Shown one piece after another: positions 36,151 to 48,886 of a stretch of DNA of 64,000 nucleotides. The position numbers and the translations under genes are program-made. The stretch's first letter is position 1; each line of letters begins with the position of its first letter. Source of the stretch: Prosopocoilus inquinatus (lineage: Eukaryota; Arthropoda; Insecta; Coleoptera; Lucanidae); NCBI GenBank assembly GCA_036172665.1, contig CM069872.1:42394101-42458100 (forward strand). The letters are read 5' to 3'. The notes under the pieces were generated by a model that was not told where the DNA came from, did not search any database, and worked only from the letters and a program-made list of their open reading frames with translations.

Positions 36151-39100
36151 AAAAAAATAAACATAATAATGAAACTATACTAATTTCGGTTAAGGCCAAG
36201 GAGAAATGAGTTAGTTAACATATTTATAAGATCGAGTGAAACTAATATAAAGGCTTTTAGAAGTCCTGCGATTTGTGAATGTATAATAAAGTGTCACAAT
36301 CGATTTTTTAAAACGCGAGCTAAGACTATACTTTCATAATAGCTCTCTTTAGAGGGAAAATACGTACGGTAGCAATAAAAGCTCTCAAGGAAGTAGAATT
36401 AGCGGCATCAGACTATTTAAACTGCTGTATGCTAGTGTATACTAGTAAAAACAAATAAAAACAAAAAGATTTCACATTTTTCCTCTTTGCAAGAAAAGCG
36501 GTTGTTAAATTTGAATGTTTAACTTGGATATATTCATCTTCAAGGAAAACGACAGCAAAGGAAAAAAATATTGAGAAAATAATGGCAGAAACAATTAAAA
36601 AATTCGATTGTTTTTGCAGAGTATTTCGGAAGTAAATTAAAGTTTAAAAATGAAAGTGTCGAGTTAAAAAAAAGGAAGCACACACTTCGTAAGCTGAATA
36701 AAATTAATTTTAATTAGAATTTAAGAATCCATTTTGACCAAATTAGGTTATTCATTTTAGAGTGTTTTAAGTTAATAATTCGGCAGTGCTTTGACATAGC
36801 TACAGTGAAGTCAATATGAAACTCTTAAATTGAAACATCCTGACGATTTGTTTGAAAGTACTCAAGTCGACTATTGCGGAATTAATTATTTTCAAATAAA
36901 TTGCGTTCGTAAAATGGAGCCTCCATTGGCAAGTTTCGTATTTAACATGAATCTGTGGTTTTGACGTCGATTGATCATCGCTCAAAAGTAAATCCATTTA
37001 TTTGATTTATGTTAGAGTGCAAAAATGATGGTAAAGAAAAGAATATCATAAATGTCAGATCTCTTCTTCATTTGATCATTCTGAAAGAGCACAATTTTAT
37101 TTTTACTATGTGTTGTGGAAGACATTACTTTTGTTTCCGGATATACATGTAACTTATTGGAATTTTCTTATAATTTCTTTAAAAAACCATTCAAAGCTCT
37201 TGAAGATTTTCAATTGTCGTCTTACCTTATCTAAACATCTTACAAACTCTTGGGAGATTTCAAAAGAAATAGAAGAGATTCAACACTAAATAAAATTAAT
37301 TTTGCTAATTGATCCGAAACCTACTCATTACGCTTCTGTTCTTCGAATGATAATAAATTATTGATCTTATTCTTTGCCATAATGACATTGCGAGCAATTG
37401 TGTCTGAGACAATCAGCAAATTCTACTCGAAGGATACTTGAAGGAAAATAAACTTTCTCCTGCCTGAATACCTGTTCGCAGATGTATAATAGAAATGCCA
37501 AATATGATAAAAATTGTCCCCTTAAGTCATTAAGACTTTCCTTTACGGTTGTAAGGAATCTTGTTAAAACATAATCCATAGGATATTTGAAGGGAATATA
37601 GGGACGAATCTTGCAAAATAAAAGTCAAATGGTGTCGTTGTGTAAGTCCAACGACTTCAGCCTTTTCCTTCTAGATCTTTCTTCTTTTATACATTTTTAG
37701 GATTGAGATTAGGTCACTGTGCTTATAAAAATCATCTTGCTAGAATTAAAGTGATTCCAAATTCAATTAATTTTCTTATGGATGTACATAGAACAAAATT
37801 TCACTATCTTATTTTTATTTCTACTTGCCAACTGGTTGAAATGGCTTTTCAACCAAAAACTATTTAATAAGGAGAAGAAGAAGAAGAAGACTGCTCCTTG
37901 TACTTTTTTTTTGTTTTTCTGTGGTCTTCTTTGCCTTCCTTACATTTTTGTGACGCACCTTTCTCCAGACTATTTTATTTCCTGCCTTTTCATTTCATCA
38001 ACTTGTACTGCATGTACTGTAAGTATGTTGTTTCATTGAATTCTCTCCACTTTCCACCGCTTTCTGACTTATTGCAGCCTAGAAAATTCCTTTTGCGTTT
38101 CTGTTAGAAACTTCTTTTACTTTTCTCTTCTCTTTGTATTTTTTCTCACTTTGTCTCTCTGTGAACTGTTTTTTTTTAATACTTACTCTGTTCATTCTTA
38201 CTATTATGAATTAATTAAGTTCCTTATGTGGTAGGCCATGACTTGGTGAAGACATGTCTAAGATCCCTCGATTGCCGACCACTTACTAAATAACGGGTAT
38301 TTGGTAATTATTGGGTATCAGGTAGTCTCGGGTAACGGGTATTCGTAAAGGGGAACCGGTTTCATTTTAATTAACGGATGTCCGACGTCATTCCAAGTTT
38401 ATTTGCATGCGATCTCATTATCTTACGAACCGAAAAATATTATAGATCGATGGGGCAAGTTAATAATTCAAATACCTACATAAATAGTTGCCTAAAATTT
38501 AAATTAAATATTAAGCAAATTATTCTTTCTGGGAGACGTTACATCATAATTCACAGCCATAACTTACAAGTTGAGATTGTTACCTATAGTAAAGAAAAAA
38601 TGGTGGTGCATACCTATTGTTAAAGGTTCAGTTAAGATTATTTGATATTTTTAAACCGGAAATGTTTTACTAAGGATACAACAATGAGGGATTTATCTTT
38701 TGGAATTTTCCTGGCACAGTCAGCGATAAGGTCTAACACGAATACCTAAAGCCTGAGAAATCTGCTTTAATTTAGTTAATAAGTGCTAAGTAAAGTGTCG
38801 GCGACGTTTAAGTGCTCCAAACATTAAATTTTCTACACAGCCGCAATCATCCGGGTAGTTATTAGTCTGTGCATTACATGTATATATACACACATACAAG
38901 CTTGCGCACGTTCTTTATTACCATCTAAAAATATCCCTGCTTGTAATAATGCGTTCGACACGCGCTTTTCAGACGCAACAATTTTAAGCTCCAATTCAAA
39001 ATTCGTACAACAAGGAACAGCAACATGCACGGTCAAAACGAAATATAAATTTGAAACTTTCCTGGCATTGTTGTTAGAGTTAATTTTCATTGTGTAAGAC

Positions 39101-41158
39101 TTATTTTGAGAAATTATAGGTTCGTGTAAATGTGTCAAATCGTCACTGGATGTAGAGTCATCTTCTTCTGTAAGCTGCTTTTATAAATAGGGTGGATGTA
39201 GCTATTTAGAACATTCCATTCATTTCATTTCTTGTGTCAAGAATGTTTTCTTCGATACGTTCTTTCCATCTCTCTTTTCCGTGTAAAATATTAGGTATAC
39301 CAATTCATGGTACTCCTACTAAACGCCCAACAATTTATCTCAAATCTTCTTCAATTTATCTGAAATGTTCTAATTTTATTATCGAAACAAGCTGTTCAAG
39401 TTCTACTTTATACTTAATGTCAAGTGGGGTAAACTTACCCTGTAACTGCAAAATAAATTGCAGGAAGCAAGTTGGATATAATCTCATTCAAAAGTAAAAG
39501 TTTTTTGACGAAAGTCAGGGAAAACCTGGAAAGGTCAGGGAATGGTTCTATGAAAATAAAGTGGAAACCCTGTTTTGGTATTTGCCGCCTCTCATAATAT
39601 TTTCTGTTTTCCCTCAAATTTATTTTTAGTTGTTTTTCCTGTAATATAACATAGTTCCAACAGGAAACCCAAACGTCGACATTTTGCGGTCACAAGTTCA
39701 CAAATTCTTGCTTCTGTCTGTCTAGCTAATATGAATTCCTCATTTGGAACAACAGACGTATCGAAAAGAAAGTATTAATTTACTTTCGTCATTGTTTTAA
39801 AACATTCACTTTAAAGTAGTAATAAGTCACCAACCAAACTTTTTAGATGTGATGGTTTCCAAACAGGAAGCCTTCTAGAAAGTCGACGTTTTGCGGTCGC
39901 AGGTCTACGTAATCTTCTGCTTCTGTCCGATTAACTAATTTGAATCACACGTCTTCGCGAGTAAAACAATGACGAGGAGGAACGAGATACGCATACTTAG
40001 TTGTGTACTCGTCATTCAACGTTTTCTAGGACATTTTCATAAGCGAAATAAATTGCTTCGTCTTACGAGAGGCATTAATTACCTAATCAGAACTCGGCGC
40101 TGATTCAATGCGTTTGAATTCTTGGCTAAGATAAACGATCATATATTATCAATTTGGAATTTTTTGCACTGACCATGATATTTAAAGTTTCATTCATACA
40201 CTTGCCCTGGCACAACCTTGTGGTTAACGTATAATTTAAACATTTATTTCGCAAAACGTTTCTCCAATATTAGGCAAGTTTTATAAAATATTTATCTTTT
40301 TAGTATTATATTTTGTGGAACAAAATGATTCTCATCTAGTTCTAGTTCTAATTCTTGTGGCGCCACCGGTATGTGTACATAGTTATTCTAATCTGTCCTG
40401 ATGTTCATGTGTAGACCCCTCTTTACGCTTTTAAAGACGATTAATTCAGATGTTAAACAAAAATTTTGAATCAGTGAAATTCGAAATGAATTCAATTCTC
40501 ATTTCTTAATTACACAGATCGGACATGAATTAGCATGAAGCAGGCAACAGATTTCGAATTAAATTGTATTGCAAAACATTCCTGGAATTTTTATTTTTTG
40601 GATTTCATCGCAATGGGTTTTGAAAATGCGTAAAAACTTTTGGAATATCCATTACTTGTGCAATTCGAACGCGGATTCACATAAGAGGTTTCGACTTCTT
40701 TTTCGCTGCATACCACAAACAAACGGGAATCCAAAGCTGCTAATTAAACTGAGGTTATTTTAATAAGCAGTTCAAAGTCGTGATTGCATGTGATCCTTGT
40801 AGGCCGGCGAAATAATTGCGGTATAACTTCTTGTGTCATATTTTTACGTATCAGAATTATTTCGGATGTTGTGTCACGCGTGTGAATTCATGACGAATGT
40901 ATTCCTCAATTACATCATTATTTTTTTATATCGTTTACTAAAGAAACAAACATCATAGAGATGAGCTTGCTCGATTACATATTATATTAATAAAACCGTG
41001 GCAGAATCCTGACTTTTATTACTATAAAAAATTATAAGGAGGTATACACCAAGTTTTAGGATAGCGAAGAACAGAAAAGCAAAGCAAATGTTACTAAAAA
41101 TGGTACAGCTGCGGAATCATAAAGCGAGACAAGTCTTATAAAGAAATTTTGTACTTAT
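36151..41158. other. About 5 kb of AT-rich DNA without a recognised gene
   Basis: It contains a GAA microsatellite (37873-37890), a cluster of GGGTAT/GGGTAAC words at 38295-38345, and a short fragment of the 952/41539 transposon family at 39420-39465 (TCAAGTGGGGTAAACTTACC). TCAGGGAAAACCTGG and GGTCAGGGAA at 39515-39541 look like a repeated element. Frames up to 101 aa (38833-39138, minus) have no identifiable domain. Confidence 0.45.
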
Positions 41159-41160
41159 TA

Positions 41161-41368
41161 CACAGAAAAAAAGTTGTAGTAAAAATGGAGACAGAAACAA
41201 ATTGTAGGAGATATTCGTAGGATTGTAGGAATTGTTCATACAATTGTGAGGCAGGACTTTATTCTTATCGTAAAATTTATTACAATTCTTCTAATATTTG
41301 CTATAATTTGTGTCTGTCTCCATTTTTACTACAATTGTGTTACTTTTTACTACTCATTTTTTTCTGTG
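41161..41368. mobile_element. 208-bp TA-flanked MITE, CACAGAAAAAAA termini
   Basis: Left end CACAGAAAAAAAGTTGTAGT and right end CATTTTTTTCTGTG are inverted repeats with TA on both sides (41159-41160 and 41369-41370). The arms extend inwards: AAAAATGGAGACAGA pairs with TCTGTCTCCATTTTT, and ATTGTAGGAGATATT with AATATTTGCTATAAT. Same family as 1527-1962. The element is almost entirely palindromic. Confidence 0.8.
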
Positions 41369-41640
41369 TATTTTCGGTAGTCTGAAGTTTTTTGGCGATG
41401 GTCGTGTCCCTTATAATTAATTTTGTCCTGTCAGAAATAACTTGTCAAATTAGGTTCTTAAGTATGTAGTGCAAATGTGAGAGAAAATTTTCAATCACTG
41501 AATCAAATGGAATTGTAGAGCCTTTAGAAGAATATGTAGGGTCGAGTGGGGTAAATATGCAACAATATGCAATTGTAGGAACTATTCATACAATTAAAGG
41601 AAATATTCGTACAATTGTAAGGAAAGACGCTATTCTTATC

Positions 41641-41788
41641 AAAAAATTTTGTGAAAATCGTTTTTGATTGCATTGAAAACCTCGAGCAGCCTCTGTATAG
41701 CTGTTTCAGCCCTGCTTGGGGCTTCGGCAGCAGAGACTACTGCAATGTCAGGTCAAAAAGCGATCGTTCGTAAGATGTCGCTATTTTA
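41641..41788 (-). mobile_element. Hammerhead retroposon, 148-bp copy with 12-bp target duplication
   Basis: It is flanked by perfect 12-bp direct repeats GCTATTCTTATC (41629-41640 and 41789-41800). It comprises an antisense hammerhead half (41653-41740) joined to the 3' segment beginning CTGCAATGTCAGGTCAAAAA and ending GATGTCGCTATTTTA. The same two parts, with the same relative inversion, make up the centre of the copy at 51139-51939. The strand given is that of the hammerhead; the 3' segment is in plus orientation. The target is the transposon at 41539-42528, so this insertion is younger than that copy. Confidence 0.8.
41689..41737 (-). ncRNA. Degenerate hammerhead ribozyme motif
   Basis: On the minus strand: GTCTCTG, CTGCCGA, helix II AGCCC-CAAGCA-GGGCT, GAAA, CAGCTATA, CAGAGGC. 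Helices I and II are intact, but the conserved core has changed (CTGAAGA to CTGCCGA). The helix III/cleavage-site string ACAGCTGTC is now ACAGCTATA. Predicted inactive. Confidence 0.65.
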
Positions 41789-41953
41789 GCTATTCTTATC
41801 GTAAGATTTACTACATTGTTCGAATATTTGCTACAGTTTGTCTCTGTCACTCTGCGTCCTATTTTACTACAATTATGTTAGTTTTTACTAAACTTTTTTT
41901 TCTGTATATTGTTTTGTTGACCGTACTTTTAGTTTATTATAGTAGTTGTGATG

Positions 41954-42231
41954 AATAGATTCTATAACTGGACTGCAGTCAAAAACGTTGATAGGAGTAA
42001 TACTCTTTTAAAGTTTAAACCGAGCTTTCAGAAAATTTATTTCCTTTATCAAGGTTTCTAGAAAACAAATTTTTTAAATTAATAATTAATAATAAGAACA
42101 ATTTTACATGATTACTTACTCCTTAGTGAGTAGTACACAACGTTAAACCACTAGTTATAATAATGAATTTCATAATAATAAGTTACAGAATCTATTCCGT
42201 AACTGATCAGTCGTGATCATACTTCGCATGC
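41954..42231. mobile_element. 278-bp insertion with 12-bp target duplication
   Basis: GTAGTTGTGATG occurs on both sides (41942-41953 and 42232-42243). The related transposon at 952-2435 runs through the equivalent place without interruption (GCAGTTTTGAGGTATCTTC near 1998), an independent empty site. Inside, AGATTCTATAAC near the left pairs with GTTACAGAATCT near the right. A related fragment lies at 42655-42730 in opposite orientation (TTTAAAAGAGTATTATTT and GACTGCGGCCCAGTTACAG). The duplication length suggests retroposition, but no A-tail or promoter was found. I cannot name the family. Confidence 0.65.
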
Positions 42232-42790
42232 GTAGTTGTGATGTATCATTATTATTTATAACAAAATAATTAATTTTTTTCGAGCTTACTGAAATTTTTA
42301 TCTGCGTCATATACGTTTTGACGTTAATTTCAAAAGTAAGAGCATGCGGAATGTCAATATCACGTATAGTATTGGAGTTATTAGCTTGCTTCACATTTAA
42401 GACGCTGTTTTTACTTATTTTTGCTAAATGTCCATGTAATGTAAACAAAAAACACGCGTAATTGTGTTTCTATGTGCCCTAAAAATCGAAAGTTGTATTT
42501 TTTGTTGCATGTTCACCCCAGATGACCCTACATTAGAAATTTTAATTCATTCAGCGCCAGGACATAGCATTCAATAACTCAATCGAAAGGCTGCATGAGC
42601 AACTATTATTTTGTTTCATTTTATTTTGTGTGAAAATAATTGTAAATTAAAAAAAGTTCACTTGAACTTTAAAAGAGTATTATTTAACTTTTTTTGACTG
42701 CGGCCCAGTTACAGAATTTATTCCTAAAATAACTGCCTATTATATTTATATGAAGTATTTATTCGTTATAATTTTTAATGTAAACAGAAT

Positions 42791-42932
42791 GGCTGAGTTC
42801 AGTTAGGAACGAAACTACGTAGCCTTTCCTAGCGCTATATATGTATAGATATACTAAAGGATAGGATTATGACGTCACGCTACACAGCGCACGCGAACCG
42901 CTACGTAGCTTTGTTCTAAGCTGAACCCGGCC
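42791..42932. mobile_element. 142-bp hairpin MITE with 3-bp target duplication
   Basis: GGCTGAGTTCAGTTAGGAAC...ACTACGTAGC pairs with GCTACGTAGC...GTTCTAAGCTGAACCCGGCC. AAT flanks both sides (42788-42790 and 42933-42935). The 3-bp duplication and GGCC termini point to PIF/Harbinger. The centre is palindromic around CTATATATGTATAG. Confidence 0.75.
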
Positions 42933-43567
42933 AATGAGTTCCGCAGCTGTACATGTAGCCAAGACCTATTTTTTGTAACAGAAAAAATAAATTAGTGTAA
43001 TGTGAAATAGACGTTTTAGGCAAGAGATTTTCCGATGAACTGCACTCGTTCAAGTGTGAAGTGACATCTTTGAGAAATGATTGGACTTCGTGCGGTTGCT
43101 GCAATTTCGTTACGGTCATTAAATGATGATGGAACTGGTCGTTTTTAAAGCTTATGCATTTGTGGCATTATTTCGGGACGTGATGTCATTCTAACAAGTT
43201 ATAAAATTATATATGTAATAACAAACATGTGTTGCTACTCTTCTTAAGCTGTTTCGATATGTTTGCTCAGTGAATTTGCATGATGATTTTATATTAGCGA
43301 CCAGAATTCTTTGCGAACGGTTAATCCGTTTTTCATGTGTGGTCATTACTTTTTCGTTGAAATATTTCGTGAATTTTCCTAACACGTTTGATACTCATAT
43401 TTATTTAAAGATTCGACACGGTATAATATAGTCTTTTGATATTTGAAATTTCACACATTCCACATATTTTAGGTCTGTAATGACATGATGTTAGTTTTAT
43501 GTAAAATTTGTTATTATAAAGCTTTTCAATGAGTTTTATTTACCACCGAATCACGCGGGTATAATGT
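42933..43567. other. Noncoding DNA, nothing recognised
   Basis: Two minus-strand frames (42916-43119 and 43191-43385) show no family signature. Confidence 0.5.
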
Positions 43568-43674
43568 CGTTTTCGACTGATTGCTCTGAGAGTATCTCCA
43601 TCTTCTGTTTTTACATGAAGTTAAAACAAGATGGAGATACTCTGAGAGCAGCCCGGAGCAGTTAGTTGAAAACG
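43568..43674. repeat. Dispersed hairpin repeat, copy 3 (best preserved)
   Basis: The left arm CGTTTTCGACTGATTGCTCT, then GAGAGTATCTCCATCTT, is opposed by AAGATGGAGATACTCTGAG, AGCA and GTTAGTTGAAAACG. The right arm has 11 extra bases (GCCCGGAGCAG). The loop is CTGTTTTTACATGAAGTTAAAAC-like. Copies are at 8148 and 33188, and a tandem derivative is at 53578-53753. Confidence 0.75.
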
Positions 43675-46600
43675 CCATGAGAATGAAAATCCGTCTTTTC
43701 CCGAAGTTCGAGAAAATCGCCAACCAACAGATGGCGCTTTTAGTAAGGAAAACAAAGAACTGTCATTGATGTTATTCGGTATAACCTGTTCTATTCGACC
43801 CATTAATGTTTTTGTTAGTTTTATTGTTATATTATTATTATTATTACAAACGTACGTAAGAACACTTAATCGTGTGAAAGCGTTCCAATCAATTTATTCA
43901 ATTTAATGTTTTTTATAGGTTAACCAAACGTCATTCTATTGTTTTCCTTCACTAAACTTCCGCTAGATGTCAGCCACTCACTGATTTTCTCGACTATTTT
44001 CAATTCGCGTTTAATTTTGCGATAGCAAAGGATGTGGTAATATTAGTTCAGGTCATTTCAAGGAAAGCATGCCGACTGTTTTCTTAAAACCAGCTCGGAA
44101 CGTTTTCCCGTCGGCCATGTATTTTCACTGTTTTATAGCCGGAATTGAGTCACGAGCTTTGGAATGCTTAATGACATCCTGTTTGAAATTTTTCGTCCGG
44201 CGCGTTTGGAGTTATTTTTGCAAAATGCACCCGACCGACTCGACCCGATTTTGAGTATTCACAAACTCTAGAAGAATCGGCAATAGATTTTCTGTTCTCT
44301 GCGTGTTATTTTTATTTAATTTTTTTGACAGAAAATTAGTTTGAAATTGCGTCATTAGAAATGTATGTATACAGTAAGCGGACCCTTAAGTAAGAACATA
44401 CATTTCTATTGTGTACGTACTCTTTCTATCCTTATTCTCATGAATCGTTTTAATTTATTTGGTATACGGAATTGCTCTTGCCCTGCCAATTATATATTTT
44501 TTTCATTTCTTCAATTTCATTTTCGACCCACGCTGGTTTCTGTTCTTACGATTAAATCAATTAACACGAAAATAATTAAAAGCTAATTTTAGGGTGCAGT
44601 CAGTTAATAGATGCCACCCACTACGCGTTTGATTGAAATTACACGGTAAGTTGATTAAGATTTGTATGTCGGGAACAATCTATCATTTTTTTTTGAACAC
44701 TGGTTTTTAATTTGTAGTTTGGATGTAAGACATAAATAATAATTAGATATGAAAAACCACAACAAAGAATGTCAGTGTGTATAATACTTTAACAGAAATC
44801 ATTGATTTTATTGCAGGCATAACAACAAAAAATTGTGAGAATTAAAACTTAAAATTCTTTGTTTTATGTTCATGCCTTCAAACCGTTTGTTAACTTTGCA
44901 CTTTCCGAGTTAAGCTTCTTTCATTAACTCGTTTTTATAGAGTGTAATTAAATGCAATTAAAAAAATCAGGTCGTTAGGATTGTGTCATTAGTCATTAAT
45001 CTTTAACATTGACTACTTTGTGGTTCATTATCGATAGGAAAATGAAGAAGTTAAGAAAAGAAGTTGGATGTTTGATGATACTTTTGAGACAATGTTTGTA
45101 ACCTGCATCTAGGGGAATAGTCAAATGTCTCATTTGTGATCTGTGTCCTTCAAAACATGCCTAAACGAAAGTATTGAAAGCGACTTCTATGTAGGCAAAC
45201 ACCTTTCTTGTCAAAAAAGACCAAGTTGTCTTTCTTCAATTTTACGAAAAATCGGTCCCATTTCTTGCCTAGCTTTTATTAATCGGTTCTGCTTCTTGCC
45301 AAGCTCTTACTTGCATGTATCTCAGTCAGTTTTGTCTTGATACTCTCAACTCTCCTTAACATCTTCATTTCCATGACTGATATTTTGGATATTAGCTTTT
45401 GGTTTGGTACACATACAACAAGTTGTGGTTAAGAAGAAAAGTCTGGCGTGTGAAGATTCTTTCGAAAAAACGGGAACAGTATCATTTAACATGTACCTTT
45501 TGTAAATTAGGGAAATCGCTTGTGACCTTCAAAGTACCACACACTTAAACGAAAGTATTAAGAGTGGCTTCTATGCAGACAAACGCTTTTTTTTTTAATG
45601 CACCCATACAAGAAGTTGTTTTGATGATAACTAGGTCAGGACAATTAGCAGTAAAGTGCATTGTCCATTGTTATACGGTAAAAAAAAAACGTGCCAACGC
45701 CTCTCGATTGATCTGACCGCGCTTAACACACAGTTTATTTTGTATGAAAGTCGAGACGAGCCTTTAACAAGATGCTCCTGCAACAAGCGAGAGTCTGTTT
45801 ATCATCGCTTGTTTATTTATTTGCATAAGCGAGCGTACAGAGGCGGCGTAAGCTTCTTTCCGGCTGGCTATCAACTATCAAGATAGCCCGTAAAATTTGA
45901 TCTGCGCTTCTTCTAATTAATTACGCAAGTCCGAGGAGCTTGGAAGAGGGCGCAGCACGATATGGATCTTTCTGCCGCCGCTTCTGGCTCGTGGAACGAA
46001 CAGGCCCCGGCATTATGTAATAATTAACTATTTTCCGTGAGGACTTTTATGCGTTTTATTGCTGCGGCCACCTCAACTAAGGACGGCTTTGAAAACTTGA
46101 GTTTATTTTCGAACGCAGGAGTTCAACGGCTTCTACACGACGCTTAAAAATAAGACGCACGCACGATATTTTTAAGAGGAAGGGCGGGTATTCTACTTAA
46201 AAAAAAAACAAAAGGAATTGATTTAGAAGCCAACGGCATTCAAAAATTCCAAGTGACTAGTTAGGTAGTCTGAAAAACTGATGTTAATCCTGTGGAAGTC
46301 CTTTTCAGTTATAATCACAGTCCGGGAAACATTCCTAACAACATTCCTAAAAAAAACGTATACGATTTTTTGCAAAGATGAGGGAATTGAGTGCACACGT
46401 TAAATCGAACAAATTTTTATGAATACCAGCAGTGTTCAACAAAAAGAGTAAATCTGCGGCCTCTGATCAAAGGAAATTTAAGCGAAGTTTTTTTTTGCAG
46501 CCATAAAAATGAAATCGACTTCAAAAGAAATTTAATGAGCGTCGCATGTGAAAATATTAAATAGGTTTATGCATTTAATAAATTTTGCCCTAAATTCATC

Positions 46601-48886
46601 TATGTTAATTCGACATTAATAAATAAAAAAAAATTACATAGCAAGATTTTACAAAAGTCATGTATTGCAGGACGCTCATGCTCATCTGGAATTTCACTAG
46701 CTTTGGTTATAATTTATAATATAATGCAAGTCAACAGTTTACCGTAGTTCCACGAAATAAAAGTCGAAAAACTTCTTGAATACGTGCAAGGCGTCAACAA
46801 AAGAGATTTCCCACCTCCCAAAATCTTTCTTATTTTCGCGTTCTGGAAGAAATATTTTCTAATGATTAGGATTATTTACGTTCAAGATATTGCAGTAGGT
46901 ATCTGTAAGGTCGTTGCAGTTGAGGTTAATTCGTATTAATGCCGTATTTTTATTGTCAGCTAATGACTTCATTACTTAAAAATGCTAATGACATCCTGCC
47001 GTGTGGTGACCAGAAGGTCAAATTGACTCAGGTTACAGTTTGGTAAAATCTCTTAAATCGGCCCAAGAATTGAGGTTAACGTGAACTGTTTTCCTGTTAG
47101 TTACAATCCTAAGTTAATTTTTGTCGCCGAAGATTAAAAAGTTGAATACTTTCGCTTATTATCAAGGATAGATTTGTAAACGTAATTATTCAATAAACTT
47201 ACCATTATTATAAATAGGAAAGAAAAATGAGGAAGGTAAAAATGAAAACCTCAGGCTGCACTTCAGGTTAAATAAAGCTTCTTTACAAGTTAACACTTCA
47301 AACTTACGTACATATTTAAGAAGGAATGCCTAAATTACAATTCTGTAATGGCAAAAAGAAAATTACAGAATGCCAACTTAATACCTACGACGAAGACGAA
47401 GACGATATCTGTATTGCACTTAAATAACTGAGGCATAATTCCAAAAGGAAGAAAGAAAAAAGATACTTTTTATATTTGTTGCATTGATCACCAGAACATT
47501 GGTTATTATTTGGTTAAAATATAGGTATAGCTATACATAAATATAATCGAATAATCCTTAAGCTGCAAATTGCAAGTTTCCTTCCACTTTAATCAGTTGC
47601 TTTTTTCTCGTTCTATATCGTTCCTTTAGATTGGAGGATTTTTCCTACTTCTGGGTACCAGCTTTTCCTTAGCTCGTTTCCTTGTCCTTTCCCTTTGACC
47701 CTTCCGTAATACTTTTACCAGATTATTCTCATTTATCCTCGTCAGGTGACCGAATCAAGCAAGAATCGGTTTAGCTCCTAGTCCAGCTCTTATTTCCATA
47801 CATCTCATCTCAATCTTATCAATATTCTTCAACTTTTTTTTAACATTTTCGTTTCCATGACTGCCCTTTCAGTATTTTAGCTCTTGGCTTAGTATTCAAG
47901 ATTCACTTCCATGTAAGTTACTTATTAACGTAAATAGAACAAAAAGTGTTTATATTACTTTCTTTTTTTCTTAGAAAAGTCAACTTCAAATCATCCACAA
48001 GGAAGTTACGGTATCAGGCAGATTTTCATACGATAACGTTTTGGATTTTGTTAAACATTAATATATTGGCTTCAAGTAACCCTGTACATTATATTTTTTT
48101 TTAATCTTGGATACTATCCTGTGATAAAAAAGATGGTAACTGTGCAACTGAATTTTTTACACTCTATCAGTTATCACAGGACTTTCTTCTTTAAACCACT
48201 ATAAATTATTAAAACAATTTGGCTAGCAAAAACAACAACAGTGGTTTTAGATGATCGTTTTCTATGACTTTCGGACTCGCGAATAAGAAAGTTTCATATG
48301 AAACAATATTCAAAATTAAAAATTATGGCACAAATGGTAAGAAACCGAATTGGAGAAGCTGGAATACGTCGTAGAGAGAAGGGTAGAAGAAGAAGAAGAA
48401 GACATAGTCTCTTCAGAGAAGCTATAAGATTGCAATCAAAGAGATCATGTTCCAGGACCGTTAAAATTTTGGAGATTTTATCTGTCACCATTTTGAAAAG
48501 TAGAGTTTCGAACATGCAAGACCTCCGTGTCTAACTGTTCTTCAGTTTTGACAACGTTCTGCGGGGTTATTAATGCTTTTCGGATGGCTGTTGTCATTGG
48601 ATTATCCCAAACTCGATTTCTTAGCATCATACGTCCTCTAAATCAGTTGTGCCCAAAAACATTTTGCTGAGGAATATTTCCAAAAATGAAGAAAGGAAAA
48701 TACCGACCGAAGTATTCTTCCCACGATTTTTGCTTGACTAATTTAATTCTTTTACCTTTAACTACTGTGATCATCGATTGAGTTGACTGGATGTACGTTT
48801 TCCTCACTTTCTTATTTTCTTCTTTTTCTACCACGGTGTACATAAGTTTTCTATCTGGTGACTTCGCATACTTTAATAGTAACCTC
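43675..48886. other. About 5.2 kb of noncoding DNA with a possible regulatory region
   Basis: 43724-43738 (CCAACAGATGGCGCT) resembles an insect CTCF site. 44050-44250 and 45890-46070 have balanced composition. The latter combines TAATTAATTACGC, TAATAATTAACT, TTTTATGCG and TTTTATTGC, typical homeodomain and Caudal-type words, so it is a candidate enhancer. 48118-48182 can pair TCCTGTGATAA with TTATCACAGGA. A GAA microsatellite lies at 48385-48402. No gene is supported. Confidence 0.4.
43724..43738 (+). promoter_or_regulatory. CTCF-like site
   Basis: CCAACAGATGGCGCT is close to the insect CTCF consensus built on AGATGGCGC. A single short match of this kind is expected by chance now and then. 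A second candidate is at 58367-58381. Confidence 0.3.

Larger units (their letters stand above)
41539..42528. mobile_element. TA-flanked inverted-repeat DNA transposon copy, 990 bp (copy 2)
   Basis: Left end GGGTCGAGTGGGGTAAATAT and right end, read inwards, GGGTCATCTGGGGTGAACAT. The termini match at most of 28 positions, both continue into GCAACAA, and TA flanks both sides (41537-41538 and 42529-42530). It is homologous to 952-2435. It carries two later insertions, each with a 12-bp target duplication: the hammerhead retroposon at 41641-41788 and another at 41954-42231. A minus-strand frame at 42170-42448 crosses the second insertion's edge and is not a gene. Tc1/mariner-type by target and termini. 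Confidence 0.75.

Noticed and set aside
42170..42448. 92-aa minus-strand frame as a transposon gene
   Set aside because: It spans the edge of the 278-bp insertion, so it cannot be an ancestral coding frame of the 990-bp element.
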